Below, in pieces: positions 17,349 to 25,739 of a DNA stretch of 48,832 bases. The notes beneath the pieces were generated by a model. The model saw only the letters and a list, made by a program, of their open reading frames with translations. It had not been told where the DNA came from and did not search any database. The stretch spans positions 1 through 48,832 of the forward strand of contig JANWYF010000117.1 in NCBI GenBank assembly GCA_025057055.1. The letters run 5' to 3'. The translations under genes were made by a program, and so were the position numbers. This stretch comes from Rhodovarius sp. (GTDB lineage Bacteria > Pseudomonadota > Alphaproteobacteria > Acetobacterales > Acetobacteraceae). Position 1 is the stretch's first letter. Each line of letters opens with the position of its first letter.

Positions 17349-18120
17349 GGCGCTGCATCTGGACGCGGCGGAGCGGCCTGTCGCGGTTCTTCTCGAAGGG
17401 CCGGCGCTTCGGCTGCGCCGGGCCGGCCTGCCGGACGTCTTCGCCCCGCTGCCGCGGCTCGCGCGTGTTGTCGTCCATGGGCCGCGTGTGCAGTGGCGCA
17501 CCGAGGCGCTGCTGGCCTGTGCGGAGGCTGGCGTGCCGGTGCTGCTGCTCGGCGGGCGCAGCGACCTGCTGGCGGTGGTCGTGCCCGCGCGGCCACCTGC
17601 GCAGCGGCGGAGCCTGGCCGCGGCGCTGGATGCAGCTGCTGCATTGCCTGGTTTCCGGGCCATGCTCGAGAACTTCTGCCGCGCCGAGGTGCGCCGGGCC
17701 TGCCTCGCCGCGCTGCGGGCCGAGGGACGCCAGCCGGAGGGGCTGGACCTGCGCCCGGCGATGCTCGCGCGGTTCTGGCTCGGGTCGGCGGAAGCGGAGG
17801 GCCCTGTGGGCAGGGCATGGCGGGTGCTGCGCGGCCTCGGCGCAGCCGCCGTCGCCGACGGCATGGCCCGCCGGGGTGTGGGGCCGGAGTTCCTGGCCCG
17901 CCGCAGCGGCTGTTTCCCGCTGGCGGAGATGCTAGGGGAAGCCCTTGCGATCCATTTCCTTCCGGCGGTGGGCCGGCTGGCACCGGAGCTCGCTGGCGCG
18001 TCCGAGGAGATGGCGCGCCGCCGCATCATCCGGCTGTTCGATGGGGCGGACCCGAACGGCGAGCGTGACCGGATGCTCGCGCGGCTTGCGCTTCGCCTGG
18101 CGGGGGAGGTCTTGGCATGA
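17341..18120 (+). CDS. degenerate Cas1-like protein
   Basis: 259-aa protein starting at ATG 17341, eight bases inside the repaired end of cas1. Its N-terminal 80 residues follow the Cas1 beta-domain almost step by step: VAVLLEGPALRLRRAG, PLPRLARVVVHGPRVQW and AEAGVPVLLLGGRSDLLAVV. The helical half includes E153-G at the place of the Cas1 catalytic Glu and PEFLARRSGCFPLAEML at the place of GFLHGLFPGRESLACDL. In a manual alignment the metal-binding His becomes Ala186 and the Asp becomes Met197; E200 may remain. It also lacks the basic C-terminal tail of true Cas1. I infer an inactive partner of Cas1 in a heteromeric adaptation complex. The stop overlaps the second cas2 start (ATGA). Confidence 0.7.
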   Translation: MLEALHLDAAERPVAVLLEGPALRLRRAGLPDVFAPLPRLARVVVHGPRVQWRTEALLACAEAGVPVLLLGGRSDLLAVVVPARPPAQRRSLAAALDAAAALPGFRAMLENFCRAEVRRACLAALRAEGRQPEGLDLRPAMLARFWLGSAEAEGPVGRAWRVLRGLGAAAVADGMARRGVGPEFLARRSGCFPLAEMLGEALAIHFLPAVGRLAPELAGASEEMARRRIIRLFDGADPNGERDRMLARLALRLAGEVLA

Positions 18121-18464
18121 GCCGCCGCCGGACATGGCTGATCGGGTACGACATCACGTCGCCGCGCCGCCTGCGGCGGGTGGCGCGGTTGCTCGAGCGC
18201 CACGCCTACCGGCTGCAATATTCCTTGTTCGTAGGCTGCTGGACAGCGAGCGAGTTCGATGCGGTCTGGGGGCAGGTGGCGGCGCTGATCCACCCGCGCC
18301 GAGACGACGTTCGCGCGTGGCCGGTGGCGGAGAACGCGGAGTTGGAGCTTTGGGGGAGGAACTGGCCGGAGGACATCGTTATAGGGGGCTTGGGGTCGGT
18401 GCCCTTGCAGCGGCTGCTCCGGGCTGGTGTGATTGAAGATGACACGAAGGACGGAGGAGGATAG
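18117..18464 (+). CDS. cas2: Cas2 (second, divergent copy)
   Basis: 115-aa protein. TWLIGYDITSPRRLRRVARL carries the conserved Asp12 of Cas2, followed by YRLQYSLFVGCWTASEFDAV and LIHPRRDDVRAWPV, the second strand and helix of the fold. The C-terminal 30 residues (LWGRNWPEDIVIGGLG onward) extend beyond a minimal Cas2 and could carry contacts to Cas1. It is translationally coupled to the degenerate Cas1-like gene, so this pair is probably a partner set parallel to cas2-cas1. It is the last gene of the unit; a gene-poor stretch with a CRISPR-repeat-like sequence follows. Confidence 0.87.
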   Translation: MSRRRTWLIGYDITSPRRLRRVARLLERHAYRLQYSLFVGCWTASEFDAVWGQVAALIHPRRDDVRAWPVAENAELELWGRNWPEDIVIGGLGSVPLQRLLRAGVIEDDTKDGGG

Positions 18465-18918
18465 ATCCGGAGACAGGCACGGGGATTGCGACCGCTGCCC
18501 GTAAACCATTGTTTGCAAAGGGTTTCTCGGAGGGGAGGGTTTTTCAGCAGACCCGATTTTCAGGGGGTCAAAACGCCGGCCGCCAGGCAAGGGGCGCCCG
18601 GCATCCCAGTTTCAGCCAAACGGATCATCAACCGGTCGGGAACAGGGCGGTCGCAGGCTGCAGCCGCCTGCCTCCCCCCGCCCGTCTGAACCCTGGGCCC
18701 TCACCACCTCCGGCAGCCGCCAGACGGGCCACGCCGCCCAGGATCCGGGGGTGTCCCGCCGCCCCGCAGCCTGCCTGCCGGCGGCCCAGGCCCATCCCGC
18801 GCCCGCCCCCGCCGCGGTGAAGGCAAGCCGGCCGCAGCCCGACAGCTGGGGGCGCGCCCGCCGGCCCCCGTGACCCCGCCGGTCGGCCGGGCCTCTCGGC
18901 TGCGGCCCGGCTTGGGGC
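18465..18918. other. 454-nt gene-free stretch after the second cas2
   Basis: No credible gene. The left part (about 18500-18640) is visibly richer in A/T than its surroundings and holds the repeat-like units listed separately. The right part (18650-18918) is very GC-rich and without recognised features. The minus-strand DUF1194 gene ends at 18919, so both flanking genes point into this region. Confidence 0.6.
18539..18643. CRISPR. possible CRISPR remnant: one repeat-like unit plus a degenerate second unit
   Basis: Unit 1 (18539-18574) is exactly 36 nt, begins GTTTTTCAGCAG and ends GGGTCAAAAC. Its ends are inverted (GTTTT/AAAAC) and it holds an internal GACCC/GGGTC stem, all typical of a CRISPR repeat with a crRNA handle. 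After 34 nt (18575-18608), a usual spacer length, unit 2 (18609-18643) is 35 nt, begins GTTTCAGC, contains GAT, TCA and GGTC at matching places and ends AAC. I count about 23 of 37 aligned positions identical. A decayed last repeat would look like this. With only two units, one poor, chance is quite possible. Confidence 0.3.
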
Positions 18919-19686
18919 TCAGGCGAAGGCGCGCTCCATCACCGCACCGGCCCGCCCCGCAACCTCGCGGATGATCTTGCGCCGCACCGCCGGTTCGAAG
19001 GCCTCGTAACCTTCGGCCACCATCACGAAGGCGCCGGGCCCGCCGATCACCCGATCCCGGAAATACTCATCAAGCGGGGGCAAATGCATCAGCCCCGGCG
19101 GCGGAGGAGACCGATCCAACACCGCCAAGCCGTTGATGATGATGCCACGCTCCACCGCCTCTTGCCGGGCCAGCGCCACATCCCGGCCGGAGTTGTTGAC
19201 GCCGTCGCCGGAAATGTCCACCACTCGCCGCGTGCCCTCGAACACCTGCCCGAACAGGCGGACGGCAAAATCGATGGCGCCGGAGATCGAGGTGTAGAGA
19301 TGCGTCCGGCGGGGGGCGGCATCGATGGCGGCGGCGAAGCGATAGGCATCGGCTGCCGTCGCCAGCTTCATCCAGGGCACGAGATGCTCCTGGATGTTCC
19401 AGTCGCTCCAGGTGAACAGCGTCACCGCGATGGCCCCGATCGGCCCGGCCGAGAAACTCTCGATCAGCCGGGGGTCGCGGAAGGCGTTGGCATAGCCGCG
19501 GAACTGCATCTCCATCTCCTCCGCATCGACGGAGCGCGAGACATCCACGGCCAGCACCAGCTCCACATCCACCGGCTCGGGCCCATCCTGGCCGGCGCGG
19601 GCGGGGCGCGCCCCCCACAGCGCCGGCATGGCCAGCAGCGAACCGCCCAGGAGCGAACGACGGCCAAGAGAGATACGACGGTGCAT
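18919..19686 (-). CDS. DUF1194 (von Willebrand A-like) exported protein
   Basis: 255-aa protein. The start at 19686 gives MHRRISLGRRSLLGGSLLAM, a twin-Arg-like signal ending in ARAGQDG. The mature part is VWA-like: ELVLAVDVSRSVDAEEM contains the D-x-S-x-S metal-adhesion motif, and RRVVDISGDGVNNSGRDV supplies the second conserved Asp region, both standard for DUF1194. Further segments are GPIGAIAVTLFTWSDW and PGAFVMVAEGYEAFEPAVRRK. The role is unknown; VWA proteins usually mediate protein contact through a bound divalent metal. It stands alone, diverging from the methyltransferase gene over 215 nt. Confidence 0.9.
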   Translation of the reverse strand: MHRRISLGRRSLLGGSLLAMPALWGARPARAGQDGPEPVDVELVLAVDVSRSVDAEEMEMQFRGYANAFRDPRLIESFSAGPIGAIAVTLFTWSDWNIQEHLVPWMKLATAADAYRFAAAIDAAPRRTHLYTSISGAIDFAVRLFGQVFEGTRRVVDISGDGVNNSGRDVALARQEAVERGIIINGLAVLDRSPPPPGLMHLPPLDEYFRDRVIGGPGAFVMVAEGYEAFEPAVRRKIIREVAGRAGAVMERAFA

Positions 19687-19842
19687 GCAAGCCCCCAGTC
19701 CTTGCGTGGCCTGTGCGGCGTTCCCAGCGCGGCCCCGGGACTGCTTGTTCTGCCTCGGCCCACCCGCCAAGGTGGACAGCGATGCTGCCCTGTCGGCCAC
19801 GCCCCTCTCCTAACTCATTGCCGACCAAAAACAAGAGGCTTT

Positions 19843-19853
19843 TTGCATCGCAA
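19843..19853. promoter_or_regulatory. palindrome in the divergent DUF1194/methyltransferase gap
   Basis: TTGC-ATC-GCAA at 19843-19853 is a perfect inverted repeat in the least GC-rich part of the divergent intergenic region. It could be an operator or overlap a -35 (TTGCAT), with CATAGC 17 nt on as a poor -10. Confidence 0.25.
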
Positions 19854-19901
19854 TAAGAGGGGCAACATAGCTGCCGTTTCATCCGTCCGGGCTGAACCGC
19901 C

Positions 19902-20801
19902 ATGTCCAGCACACCCATCGCCGATGCCATCTATCTCCAGCTCCGCGCCCTGGAGGCGGAACACCGCCAGATGCAGGAGACGCTGAAGGCCCTGCGCGCC
20001 GCCCCGGGCGGGGCCGACTTCGCCACCCTCGAGGCCCTGCAGAAAGAGAATGCCCGGCTGCGCGCCGAACTCGCCCGGCTCAGCCAGCACGCCCGCTACG
20101 AGGAATGGTTCGAACGCCATTTCGGCATCCGCCTGCCCACGCCCAACACCTGGCCCTTCACCACCTTCGGCCCCGGCACGCCCTGGGGCGACAAGGCCGC
20201 CTTCGGCCTGCAGGATGCCGAGATCCTCTTCGCCGAACACCTGCTCGAGCAGCTGGAGGCCGAGGGCATCCCGGGTGCGATCGTGGAGTTCGGCACCTAC
20301 TACGGCCATTGGCTGCAGGTGCTGGACGGCATCCTGGAACGGCGCGGCTGGCGGCGCGACATCTGGGGATTCGACAGCTTCGAAGGCCTGCCCCCGCCGC
20401 AGGAGGGGCTGGACCCCGGCGTCTGGCAGGCGGGCCAATACGCCGCGCCCTATGAGGAGGTCCAGGCCCGCCTGCGCACCGCCGAACGACCCTGGATCCG
20501 CCTCGTCAAGGGCTGGTTCCACGAGAGCCTGCGCCAGGAGCCGGCCGTCAGCATCCGAGAGATCGCCTATGCCCGCATCGACGGCGACCTTTATGCAAGC
20601 TGCGTCGAATGCCTCGCCTACCTCACGCCGCGGCTGGTCAAGGGCGCGATCCTCGTCTTCGACGACTGGCAGTTCGACCCGACCATCGGCGAACCGCGCG
20701 CCTTCGACGAATGGCGCGCCGCCAATCCAGGCTGGGAGTTCGAGTTCCTCGGCATGAATCTCTGGGCCCACCTCTACCTCAGGGTCAAGGCGCGGCCGTG
20801 A
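19902..20801 (+). CDS. TylF/MycF-family SAM-dependent methyltransferase with N-terminal coiled coil
   Basis: 299-aa cytoplasmic protein. Residues 15-70 form a charged, heptad-like helix (LRALEAEHRQMQETLKAL, LQKENARLRAELARL), a probable oligomerising coiled coil. The methyltransferase domain follows: GAIVEFGTYYGHWLQVLD (SAM-binding glycine loop), WGFDSFEGLPPP, and ARIDGDLYASC plus FDDWQFD supplying the acidic metal/catalytic positions of the TylF family. Such enzymes O-methylate sugars in antibiotics or surface glycans. The stop overlaps the GTG of the next gene, a sugar-nucleotide epimerase, which favours surface polysaccharide modification. Confidence 0.85.
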   Translation: MSSTPIADAIYLQLRALEAEHRQMQETLKALRAAPGGADFATLEALQKENARLRAELARLSQHARYEEWFERHFGIRLPTPNTWPFTTFGPGTPWGDKAAFGLQDAEILFAEHLLEQLEAEGIPGAIVEFGTYYGHWLQVLDGILERRGWRRDIWGFDSFEGLPPPQEGLDPGVWQAGQYAAPYEEVQARLRTAERPWIRLVKGWFHESLRQEPAVSIREIAYARIDGDLYASCVECLAYLTPRLVKGAILVFDDWQFDPTIGEPRAFDEWRAANPGWEFEFLGMNLWAHLYLRVKARP

Positions 20802-21772
20802 GGGTGCTGATCACCGGCTCGGCCGGCTTCATCGGCTATCACCTGGCGGAACGGCTGCTGGCCCAGGGCGCCGTCGTGGCCGGGGTGGATGACATGAACC
20901 CCTACTACGACGTCGCCCTCAAACAGGCGCGCCATGCCCGGCTGGCGCGGTATCCGGGCTTTTCCGCCCATATCCAGGATGTGGCCGACCGCAGCGCGCT
21001 GGCGGCGCTCTTCGCCACCTTCCGGCCGGAGCTCGTCATCCACCTCGCCGCCCAGGCCGGGGTGCGGCACGCCCTCATCGCCCCGCAGGATTATCTGCAC
21101 AGCAATGTCGAGGGCAGTTTCTCGGTCCTCGAGGCCTGCCGCCTGCACCCGCCGCGGCATCTGCTCATGGCCTCGACCAGCAGCGTCTACGGCGCCTCCA
21201 CCCGCATCCCCTTCACCGAGGATGACCCGGCCGACACCCCGCTCAACATCTACGCCGCGAGCAAGCGCGCGATGGAGCTCATTGCCCACAGCCACGCCCA
21301 TCTCTGGCGGCTGCCCGTCACGGCCTTCCGCTTCTTCACCGTCTACGGCCCCTGGGGGCGGCCGGATATGGCGCTCTTCACCTTCACCCGCCGCATCCTG
21401 GCCGGAGAGCCGATCGCCCTGCACGGCCATGGGGAGATGGAGCGCGATTTCACCTACATCGACGATCTGGTGGAGGCGGTCCTGCGCCTTGCGGAGCGGC
21501 CGCCGCAGGGGGCGGGCGCGGCGGCGCCCTTTCGCATCGTCAATATCGGCGGCGGCAGGCCGGTCCGGCTTGCCGATTTCCTGGCCGAAGTGGAACGCGG
21601 CCTCGGCCGGCAGGCCCAACGGCAGCTGGTGCCCGCCCTGCCCGGGGAGCTGCGCATCACCTGGGCCGATCCCTCCCGCCTGCGGGCGCTTACGGGCTAT
21701 GTGCCGCAGACCCCGATCAGCGTCGGCGTGCCGGCCTTCCTCCGCTGGTATCGGGAGTTCTACGGGGTGTGA
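20798..21772 (+). CDS. NAD-dependent sugar epimerase, UDP-glucuronate 4-epimerase-like
   Basis: 324-aa extended short-chain dehydrogenase. VLITGSAGFIGYHLAERLL is the NAD-binding glycine motif; ASTSSVYGAS and YAASK provide the catalytic Ser/Thr and Tyr-x-x-x-Lys. DDMNPYYDVALKQARHARL is characteristic of the UDP-glucuronate 4-epimerase subgroup (LspL/CapI-like), which makes UDP-galacturonate for capsule or LPS. The GTG start overlaps the methyltransferase stop. Its last 13 bases overlap the 3' end of the convergent nicotinate phosphoribosyltransferase-like gene. Substrate assignment is by similarity only. Confidence 0.9.
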   Translation: MRVLITGSAGFIGYHLAERLLAQGAVVAGVDDMNPYYDVALKQARHARLARYPGFSAHIQDVADRSALAALFATFRPELVIHLAAQAGVRHALIAPQDYLHSNVEGSFSVLEACRLHPPRHLLMASTSSVYGASTRIPFTEDDPADTPLNIYAASKRAMELIAHSHAHLWRLPVTAFRFFTVYGPWGRPDMALFTFTRRILAGEPIALHGHGEMERDFTYIDDLVEAVLRLAERPPQGAGAAAPFRIVNIGGGRPVRLADFLAEVERGLGRQAQRQLVPALPGELRITWADPSRLRALTGYVPQTPISVGVPAFLRWYREFYGV

Positions 21773-22911
21773 TGGTTGCGGCCGCGCCCCTTGGCCCGGC
21801 GCAGCAGGAACTCCCGCCCGACCTTGACCCGCGGCACGCCGTCATAGGCCACGATGTCGGCGGTGGCGTAGGTCTCGCTCCAGATCTCGGGCAGGAAGCT
21901 GCCGGTGCCGACGACGTCGATCGGCGCCTTCGCCTCGGCCATCACCCGGCATTTGCCGACCCCGAAGCCCGAGGAGGCGACGATGCGCACCTTGGGGAAG
22001 CCGGCCTCATCCAGCGCCTCGCGCATGCGCCAGACCGCCGCGGCCGAAACGCCGGTGCCGACCAGGTAGCGGAGCTCGGTCTCGCTGCGGTAGCGGCGGA
22101 CGGCGGCGGGGGCATGGCGTTCCAGCACGGCATAGGATTCGGCCGGATCCAGCCCCTCGAGGAAACGCCCGCCATGGGTGTCGAGCCGGACCGCCAGGCG
22201 GCCGGCGGCGGCGAGATCCGGGAAGCGCCGCGCCACCGCGATCGCATCCGTCACCTCCCGTCCGAAATAGTCGACCAGCACCGTCAGCGGCTCGTCGGGG
22301 AAGGTTTCGTGGAACATCTCGGCGGCGCGCACCGTGCTGCCGGCATAGCCGATCAGGGCATGCGGCATGGTCCCGCGCCCGGCATTGGCGCCGAACCAAT
22401 GCGCGGTCGCATCATTGGCGTTGCCGATGAAGCCGACCGCCCCCTCGCGCTTCGCCGCCGCGCTGCCCACGCTGGCGGCATAGGCCATCATCTCCTGCAT
22501 CTCGGCCCCTGCGCAGTGCCGCGCCTCCATGGCGAGGAAGGCGACCTTGGGCAGCTCCAGGCACATCTGGTAGGCGTTGTGGGCAGCGACGCAGGCCGCG
22601 CCGATCTTCTGCAGGTAGAGCGTCTCGAGATCGGCCAGCATCGCGAAGGAGCCGGTGAGGTAGAAGAGCGGATCGCCCGCCCCGACCCACTCGCCCTCCT
22701 CGTGCTCCAGTTCGATGTGGAACTCGGTCCCCCGCGCCTTGGCCACCGCACGCAGCCAGTCGAGTGCGATGCGCGGCGCGCAGATCACGGGGCGGCGGAG
22801 GAAGACGGCGTAGGTCACCTGCACGTCGCCGAAACGCTCGACGATCGCGCGGGTGCGGTTGAAGTAGGTATCGGTGCGCGCCGCGATCTCGCGGTCGATA
22901 TCGGCGCTCAT
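21760..22911 (-). CDS. nicotinate phosphoribosyltransferase family protein
   Basis: 383-aa protein. Conserved landmarks include [13 protein letters not shown] at the N terminus (as in NAPRTase ARTDLY/DRT-type openings), LRLDTH-type [31 protein letters not shown] and [16 protein letters not shown], the phosphate-binding end of the barrel. It would convert nicotinate plus PRPP to nicotinate mononucleotide in NAD salvage. Its ATG overlaps the DAHP synthase stop (ATGA), so it is expressed behind that gene, an uncommon pairing. A distant paralogue acting on another base is possible. Confidence 0.82.
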   Translation of the reverse strand: MSADIDREIAARTDTYFNRTRAIVERFGDVQVTYAVFLRRPVICAPRIALDWLRAVAKARGTEFHIELEHEEGEWVGAGDPLFYLTGSFAMLADLETLYLQKIGAACVAAHNAYQMCLELPKVAFLAMEARHCAGAEMQEMMAYAASVGSAAAKREGAVGFIGNANDATAHWFGANAGRGTMPHALIGYAGSTVRAAEMFHETFPDEPLTVLVDYFGREVTDAIAVARRFPDLAAAGRLAVRLDTHGGRFLEGLDPAESYAVLERHAPAAVRRYRSETELRYLVGTGVSAAAVWRMREALDEAGFPKVRIVASSGFGVGKCRVMAEAKAPIDVVGTGSFLPEIWSETYATADIVAYDGVPRVKVGREFLLRRAKGRGRNHHTP

Positions 22912-24287
22912 TCGGCCGCGCGCGCCCTCCGGCTGGGGGAGGCCCGCCGGAGCTTGAGCTCCTCCGCGCTCAGGAAGGCGAGCTCCAGCGACTGTGCGGC
23001 ATTGAGCCGCGGGTCGCAGGAGGTGGCGTAGTTCTCGGCCAGATTGGCCGCGGTCAGGCGATAGGCCCCGCCGGTGCATTCGGTGACATCCGCACCGGTC
23101 ATCTCGACATGCACACCGCCCGCCACCGTTCCGACCTCGGCATGGGCGTCGAAGAAGGCCCGCACCTCGGCCAGGATGTCGTCGAAGCTGCGGGTCTTGA
23201 AGCCGGCCTGGACGGTGGTGTTGCCGTGCATCGGATCGCACAGCCAGACCACCCGGCAGCCGGCATCGCGCACGGCGCGCAGCAGCGGGGGCAATTTGGC
23301 GGCGACCTTGCTGGCCCCCATGCGGGAGATCAGGGTCAACCGCCCCATCTCGTTGCCCGGGTTGAGCCGATGGCAGAGTGCGACCAGCTCCGCCGGTTCC
23401 ATGGTCGGCCCGACCTTGAGGCCGATCGGATTGGCCACGCCGCGCAGGAATTCGACATGGGCCCCGTCGAGCTGGCGCGTCCGATCGCCGATCCAGAGGA
23501 AATGCGCGCTGCAGGCGTAGTACTTGTTGTGCGTGGTGCTCCAGCGGGTCAGCGCCTGCTCGTAGGGCAGCAGCAGGGACTCGTGGCTGGTGTAGAAGGC
23601 GGTCTCGCGGATCTGCGGGGCATTGTCGCTGTTCATGCCGCAGGCGGCCATGAAGGCGAGGGTCTCGTCGATCCGCTGCGCCAGCCCCTCATAGCGGGCC
23701 CAGACGCTGCTGCGGCCCAGGAAATCGAGGTTCCAGCGATGCACCTGGTGGAGGTCGGCGAAGCCGCCGGTGGCGAAGGCGCGCAGCAGGTTGAGCGTGC
23801 CCGCCGATTGCATGTAAGCGAACTCCATGCGCGCGGGGTCGGGGGTGCGCGCCTCGGCCGTGAACTCGGCGCCGTTGATGATATCCCCGCGGTAGGAGGG
23901 CAGGGTCACCCCGTCGCGCGTCTCGGTGTCGCTGCTGCGCGGCTTGGCGAACTGGCCGGCCATGCGGCCGAGCTTGACCACCGGCACGGTGGCGCCGAAG
24001 GTCAGGATCACCGCCATCTGCAGCAGGACGCGGAAGCTGTCGCGGATCGGATCGGCCCGGAAATCGGCGAAGCTCTCGGCGCAATCGCCCCCCTGCAGCA
24101 CGAAGGCCCGGCCCTCCCCCGCCTCGGCCAGGGCGGCTTTCAGGCGCTCGCACTCCCCGGCAAAGACCAGGGGCGGAAACTTGGACAGCTTGGCCTCCAC
24201 CGCCGCCAGCGCGGCGGGGTCGGGGTATTCGGGCACCTGCCGGATCGGCATGGCGCGCCAGCTCGACGGGCTCCAGGCGCCGGACAT
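22908..24287 (-). CDS. aroG: class II 3-deoxy-7-phosphoheptulonate synthase
   Basis: 459-aa enzyme catalysing condensation of PEP and erythrose 4-phosphate, the first shikimate-pathway step. Class II signatures are plain: [37 protein letters not shown], the metal-site regions [13 protein letters not shown] and [15 protein letters not shown], and [18 protein letters not shown]. The chosen ATG gives [17 protein letters not shown], the usual N terminus; upstream in-frame codons have no similarity. It lies 58 nt after gor and overlaps the downstream phosphoribosyltransferase gene. The gene symbol is by analogy with other class II enzymes. Confidence 0.94.
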   Translation of the reverse strand: MSGAWSPSSWRAMPIRQVPEYPDPAALAAVEAKLSKFPPLVFAGECERLKAALAEAGEGRAFVLQGGDCAESFADFRADPIRDSFRVLLQMAVILTFGATVPVVKLGRMAGQFAKPRSSDTETRDGVTLPSYRGDIINGAEFTAEARTPDPARMEFAYMQSAGTLNLLRAFATGGFADLHQVHRWNLDFLGRSSVWARYEGLAQRIDETLAFMAACGMNSDNAPQIRETAFYTSHESLLLPYEQALTRWSTTHNKYYACSAHFLWIGDRTRQLDGAHVEFLRGVANPIGLKVGPTMEPAELVALCHRLNPGNEMGRLTLISRMGASKVAAKLPPLLRAVRDAGCRVVWLCDPMHGNTTVQAGFKTRSFDDILAEVRAFFDAHAEVGTVAGGVHVEMTGADVTECTGGAYRLTAANLAENYATSCDPRLNAAQSLELAFLSAEELKLRRASPSRRARAAE

Positions 24288-24345
24288 GCCTGCGCTCCTC
24301 CACTTCCACAGCGGGGCGCAACATATGGCGGAAAGATGGCGCGCG

Positions 24346-25722
24346 CTACTGTGCCGCCTCGGCCGTCCCCACAACCCTGGTCAGCGTGCGGAGGGTGACG
24401 AACTCCTCCGCCGCCGTCGGGTGGATGCCGATGGTGCGGTCGAAATCCTGCTTGGTGGCCCCCATGGCGATCGCGATCGCGATGCCCTGCATGATCTCGG
24501 GCGCATCCTCCCCCACCATATGGGCGCCGAGGACCCGCTGTGTGGCCCGATCGACCACGAGCTTCATCATCGTCCGCCGCCCGCTGCGGCCGGTGATGGT
24601 ATGCCGCAGGGGGGTAAATCGCGTCAGGTAGATCTCGACCGGCCCGCGTGCGGCGGCCTGCTCCTCGGTCAGGCCGACCGCCGCCACCGGCGGGCTCGTA
24701 AAGACCGCGGTCGGCACATGGGCGTAGCTGATCCGCCGCGGCCGGTTGCCAAACAAGGTATCGGCCAGGGCATGGCCGGCGGCGGTAGCCACCGGCGTCA
24801 GGTTGAGCCGGTCCGTCACATCGCCCAGGGCATAGATGTGCGGGACATTGGTCGTATGGTCCTCATCGACCGGGATCGCGCCCGAGGGGGCGACCCGCAC
24901 CCCCGCCCGCTCCAGCCCGAGCCCCTCGGTGGCAGGCTTGCGCCCGGTGCAGAAGAAGACGGCATCGACATCGCGCATCCCGCCGTTGGAGAGTTCGAGC
25001 AGCAGCCCGCCCGCCACCCGGTCGATGCGGGTGGCGGTGACCCCGCCTTCCAGCCCGATGCCCTGGGCCTGCATCGCCTCCTGCACCGCCAGCCGCACAT
25101 CCTGGTCGAAGCCGCGCAGCAGCTGCGGGCTGCGGTGGAACACCGTCACCTCGGCGCCCAGGCCGCGCAGCAGGCAGGCGAATTCGAGCGCGATGTAGCC
25201 CGCCCCCAGCACCGCCACCCGCCGCGGCAGCGCCTGCAGGGCGAAGAGATCATCCGAGACGAGGCCGTATTCCTGCCCGGGGATGTCGAGCCGCACCGGC
25301 CGCCCGCCGACCGCGATCGCGATGCGCGTGGCGCTGATGCGCCGGCCGCACACCTCAAGCGTGTGGGGGTCGAGAAAGGTCGCGCGGCCCTCGAAGGTGG
25401 TCACCCCCGCCCCGGCGAGCAGCCGGGCATAGATGCCGGAGAGGCGCTTGACCTCGGCATCGCGGGCGGCGGCGAGCTTGGCCCAGTCATGCCCGTGGTT
25501 GCGGATGTTCCAGCCGAAGGCGGCGGCATCCTCGGCCCACATCCCGTATTCGGCGGCGTTGACCATGATCTTCTTGGGCACGCAGCCGACATTGACGCAG
25601 GTCCCGCCCCAGAAGCGTTCCTCGGCGATCGCCACCCGCGCGCCGTGCCCGGCCGCGATGCGCGCAAGCCGCACCCCGGCCGATCCGCCGCCGATGACGA
25701 AGAGGTCGAAGTCGTAGGCCAT
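24346..25722 (-). CDS. gor: glutathione-disulfide reductase
   Basis: 458-aa flavoprotein of the pyridine nucleotide-disulfide oxidoreductase family. [17 protein letters not shown] binds [17 protein letters not shown] holds the redox pair C42 and C47; [17 protein letters not shown] is the NADPH-binding fold with Arg-containing FHRSPQ after it; the C-terminal [14 protein letters not shown] carries the catalytic His-Glu. It regenerates glutathione in the cytoplasm. It sits 17 nt after gabD on the minus strand and probably shares its transcript. Length and active-site motif are those of glutathione reductase rather than lipoamide dehydrogenase. Confidence 0.94.
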   Translation of the reverse strand: MAYDFDLFVIGGGSAGVRLARIAAGHGARVAIAEERFWGGTCVNVGCVPKKIMVNAAEYGMWAEDAAAFGWNIRNHGHDWAKLAAARDAEVKRLSGIYARLLAGAGVTTFEGRATFLDPHTLEVCGRRISATRIAIAVGGRPVRLDIPGQEYGLVSDDLFALQALPRRVAVLGAGYIALEFACLLRGLGAEVTVFHRSPQLLRGFDQDVRLAVQEAMQAQGIGLEGGVTATRIDRVAGGLLLELSNGGMRDVDAVFFCTGRKPATEGLGLERAGVRVAPSGAIPVDEDHTTNVPHIYALGDVTDRLNLTPVATAAGHALADTLFGNRPRRISYAHVPTAVFTSPPVAAVGLTEEQAAARGPVEIYLTRFTPLRHTITGRSGRRTMMKLVVDRATQRVLGAHMVGEDAPEIMQGIAIAIAMGATKQDFDRTIGIHPTAAEEFVTLRTLTRVVGTAEAAQ

Positions 25723-25739
25723 CGCCGCTCATCCCCCCC

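Noticed and set aside
16372-18120. A 582-aa fused double-Cas1 protein
   Set aside because: The middle section (about 17139-17340) is Arg/Pro/Ser-rich and unlike Cas1, while the true Cas1 tail is in another frame. Two genes and a one-base deletion explain it better.
17341-18120. Casposase or transposase origin of the Cas1-like gene
   Set aside because: No terminal inverted repeats, target duplications or polymerase gene nearby; it is embedded by overlapping codons between cas1 and cas2.
18539-18574. Terminator for the adaptation unit
   Set aside because: The GACCC/GGGTC stem is followed by AAAAC on one strand and no T-run on the other; the repeat-like reading fits better.
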